A stretch of 6,345 bases of DNA from assembly GCA_003542385.1 (NCBI GenBank), contig DPKT01000194.1, positions 1 through 6,345 of the forward strand. Reading direction: 5' to 3'. The stretch's first letter is position 1. Each line of letters begins with the position of its first letter. The position numbers were made by a program, and so were the translations under genes. Shown one piece after another: positions 5,527 through 6,345 of this stretch. Origin of the DNA: Desulfomicrobium sp. (GTDB taxonomy: Bacteria > Desulfobacterota > Desulfovibrionia > Desulfovibrionales > Desulfomicrobiaceae). The notes under the pieces are model-generated. The model was not told where the DNA came from, made no database searches, and was given only the letters and a program-made list of their open reading frames with translations.

Positions 5527-6250
5527 CCTTCTCCTGCTCTTTCCCCTGGCGGCCCTGGCCCAGCAGGCCCCGAGCGTCCCGTCCCTGTCCCTGTCCCTGT
5601 CCAGCGCCCAGGCCGAGCCCCAGAAGGTGGCCGTGGCCCTGGAGGTCATGGCCCTGCTGACGGTCCTGTCCCTGGCCCCCGCCATCGTACTGACGGTCAC
5701 GTCCTTCACCCGCATCATCATCGTCTTCCACTTCCTGCGGCAGGCCATGGGCACCCAGCAGATGCCGCCGAACCAGGTCCTGGCCTCCCTGGCCATCTTC
5801 ATGACCGTGGTCATCATGATGCCCACGGGACGGACCATCAACGACACGGCCCTGCAGCCCTACCTGAAGGAAGAGATCGGGTACGACGTGGCCATCGAAC
5901 GGGCCGAAACGCCCCTCAGGACGTTCCTGTTCAAGCACACCCGGGAAAAGGACCTGTCCGTGTTTTTTACCATCACGGGCCTCGAACGTCCCAAGAACAA
6001 GGAAGAGGTCCCGACCATGGTCCTCATTCCGGCCTATGTCATCAGCGAGCTCAAGACGGGCTTCCAGATCGGGTTTCTGATCTACATCCCGTTCCTGATC
6101 CTCGACATGGTCGTGGCGAGTATCCTCCTGTCCATGGGCATGATGATGCTGCCGCCGGTCATGGTGTCCCTGCCGTTCAAGATCCTGCTCTTCGTCATGG
6201 TCGACGGCTGGAACCTGCTCATCGGCTCCCTCGTCAACAGTTTCGTCTAG
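5462..6250 (+). CDS. fliP: Flagellar type III export gate protein FliP
   Basis: Polytopic inner-membrane protein of 262 aa that forms, with FliQ and FliR, the core of the flagellar export gate. A cleavable signal peptide is visible: hydrophobic LLPSLLLLFPLAALA ending in ALA (31-33) before QQ, as is usual for FliP. The first conserved membrane region contains LTVTSFTRIIIVFHFLRQAMGTQQMPPNQVL (77-107 region). A periplasmic domain follows (about 124-185), then the FliP signature LIPAYVISELKTGFQIGF (188-205) and the final helices with IDMVVASILL-like and SMGMMMLPPVMVSLPFK (224-240). The signature has Gly at position 200 where I recall Ala being usual. Using the GTG at 5498 would give 250 aa with a cleaner signal n-region (MKAAR) and cut the fliO overlap from 65 to 29 nt. 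The ATG at 5462 is kept because of its better ribosome site. Confidence 0.96.
   Translation: MTPPRIFRPHWSVKAARILLPSLLLLFPLAALAQQAPSVPSLSLSLSSAQAEPQKVAVALEVMALLTVLSLAPAIVLTVTSFTRIIIVFHFLRQAMGTQQMPPNQVLASLAIFMTVVIMMPTGRTINDTALQPYLKEEIGYDVAIERAETPLRTFLFKHTREKDLSVFFTITGLERPKNKEEVPTMVLIPAYVISELKTGFQIGFLIYIPFLILDMVVASILLSMGMMMLPPVMVSLPFKILLFVMVDGWNLLIGSLVNSFV
5581..5602 (+). repeat. Hexanucleotide tandem repeat in fliP
   Basis: The unit GTCCCT is repeated three full times plus four bases, in frame, giving alternating Ser-Leu (residues 41-47, SLSLSLS). It lies eight residues after the predicted signal peptidase site, at the variable N-terminus of mature FliP. Because the unit is 6 bp, gain or loss of a copy would keep the frame. 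Confidence 0.8.
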
Positions 6251-6258
6251 CCCGAGTC

Positions 6259-6264
6259 AAGGAG
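6259..6264 (+). promoter_or_regulatory. Ribosome-binding site for fliQ
   Basis: AAGGAG lies 7 nt before the fliQ ATG, a near-ideal site and spacing in the 21-nt gap after fliP. Confidence 0.75.
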
Positions 6265-6271
6265 TGAACCC

Positions 6272-6345
6272 ATGACCCCCGAATTCGTGATAGGTTTCGC
6301 GCGGCAGTCCATCGAACTTACCCTGGCCATCTCCCTGCCCATGCT
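6272..6345 (+). CDS. fliQ: Flagellar export gate protein FliQ, 3'-truncated by window end
   Basis: Only the first 24 codons are visible: MTPEFVIGFARQ followed by the start of a membrane helix, SIELTLAISLPM. The MTPE opening and the following amphipathic-to-hydrophobic pattern match FliQ (E. coli begins MTPESVM), which is normally about 89 aa with two membrane helices. It follows fliP by 21 nt, the standard order in flagellar operons. FliQ packs around the FliP-FliR core of the export gate. The remainder lies beyond the window. Confidence 0.94.
   Translation, partial: MTPEFVIGFARQSIELTLAISLPM

Noticed and set aside
1..6345. A novel non-flagellar system, mobile element, CRISPR array or toxin-antitoxin pair
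   Set aside because: Every gene in the window belongs to a recognisable flagellar or housekeeping family. No direct-repeat array, terminal inverted repeat, transposase, integrase or small toxin-like gene is visible on either strand.

Overview
The window is a tightly packed, single-strand (+) flagellar motor and export operon from a GC-rich (roughly mid-60s %) Gram-negative bacterium. The gene order motA - motB-like - motB - fliL - fliM - fliN - fliO - fliP - fliQ, preceded by a YggS-family gene, together with the protein sequences, best fits a sulfate-reducing deltaproteobacterium of the Desulfovibrionales (Desulfovibrio/Desulfomicrobium type). That assignment comes from remembered gene order and sequence style, not from a search.

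Layout: positions 1-658 hold a YggS/PLPBP pyridoxal-phosphate homeostasis protein cut at its 5' end by the window edge. Positions 682-3023 encode the stator: one MotA/PomA-type channel protein followed by two tandem MotB-type proteins (278 and 242 aa). Positions 3059-3610 encode FliL, the stator-associated membrane protein. Positions 3627-5177 encode the C-ring switch proteins FliM and FliN. Positions 5170-6250 encode FliO and FliP of the flagellar type III export gate, and 6272-6345 is the start of FliQ, cut by the window end. Gaps between genes are 1-35 nt, and fliN/fliO and fliO/fliP overlap, so the set is almost certainly co-transcribed and partly translationally coupled. No stretch longer than 300 bases lacks a gene. 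I found no tRNA, rRNA, IS element, CRISPR array or clear terminator.

How the genes work together: MotA with the MotB protein(s) forms the ion-driven stator, FliL supports stator function near the basal body, FliM/FliN form the CheY-responsive rotor ring and the docking site for export cargo, and FliO/P/Q (with FliR, FlhA and FlhB presumably downstream) build the export gate. The stator residues match the sodium-type PomA/PomB pattern better than the proton-type E. coli pattern.

Most of the window is ordinary flagellar biology. The points worth a second look are: (1) two non-identical MotB proteins behind one MotA, the first with an altered peptidoglycan-binding loop and an extra C-terminal tail; (2) three tandem copies of a short W-centred helical motif at the FliN N-terminus, where E. 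coli FliN has one; (3) the long fliO/fliP overlap with two possible fliP starts, and a hexanucleotide repeat just after the FliP signal peptide.
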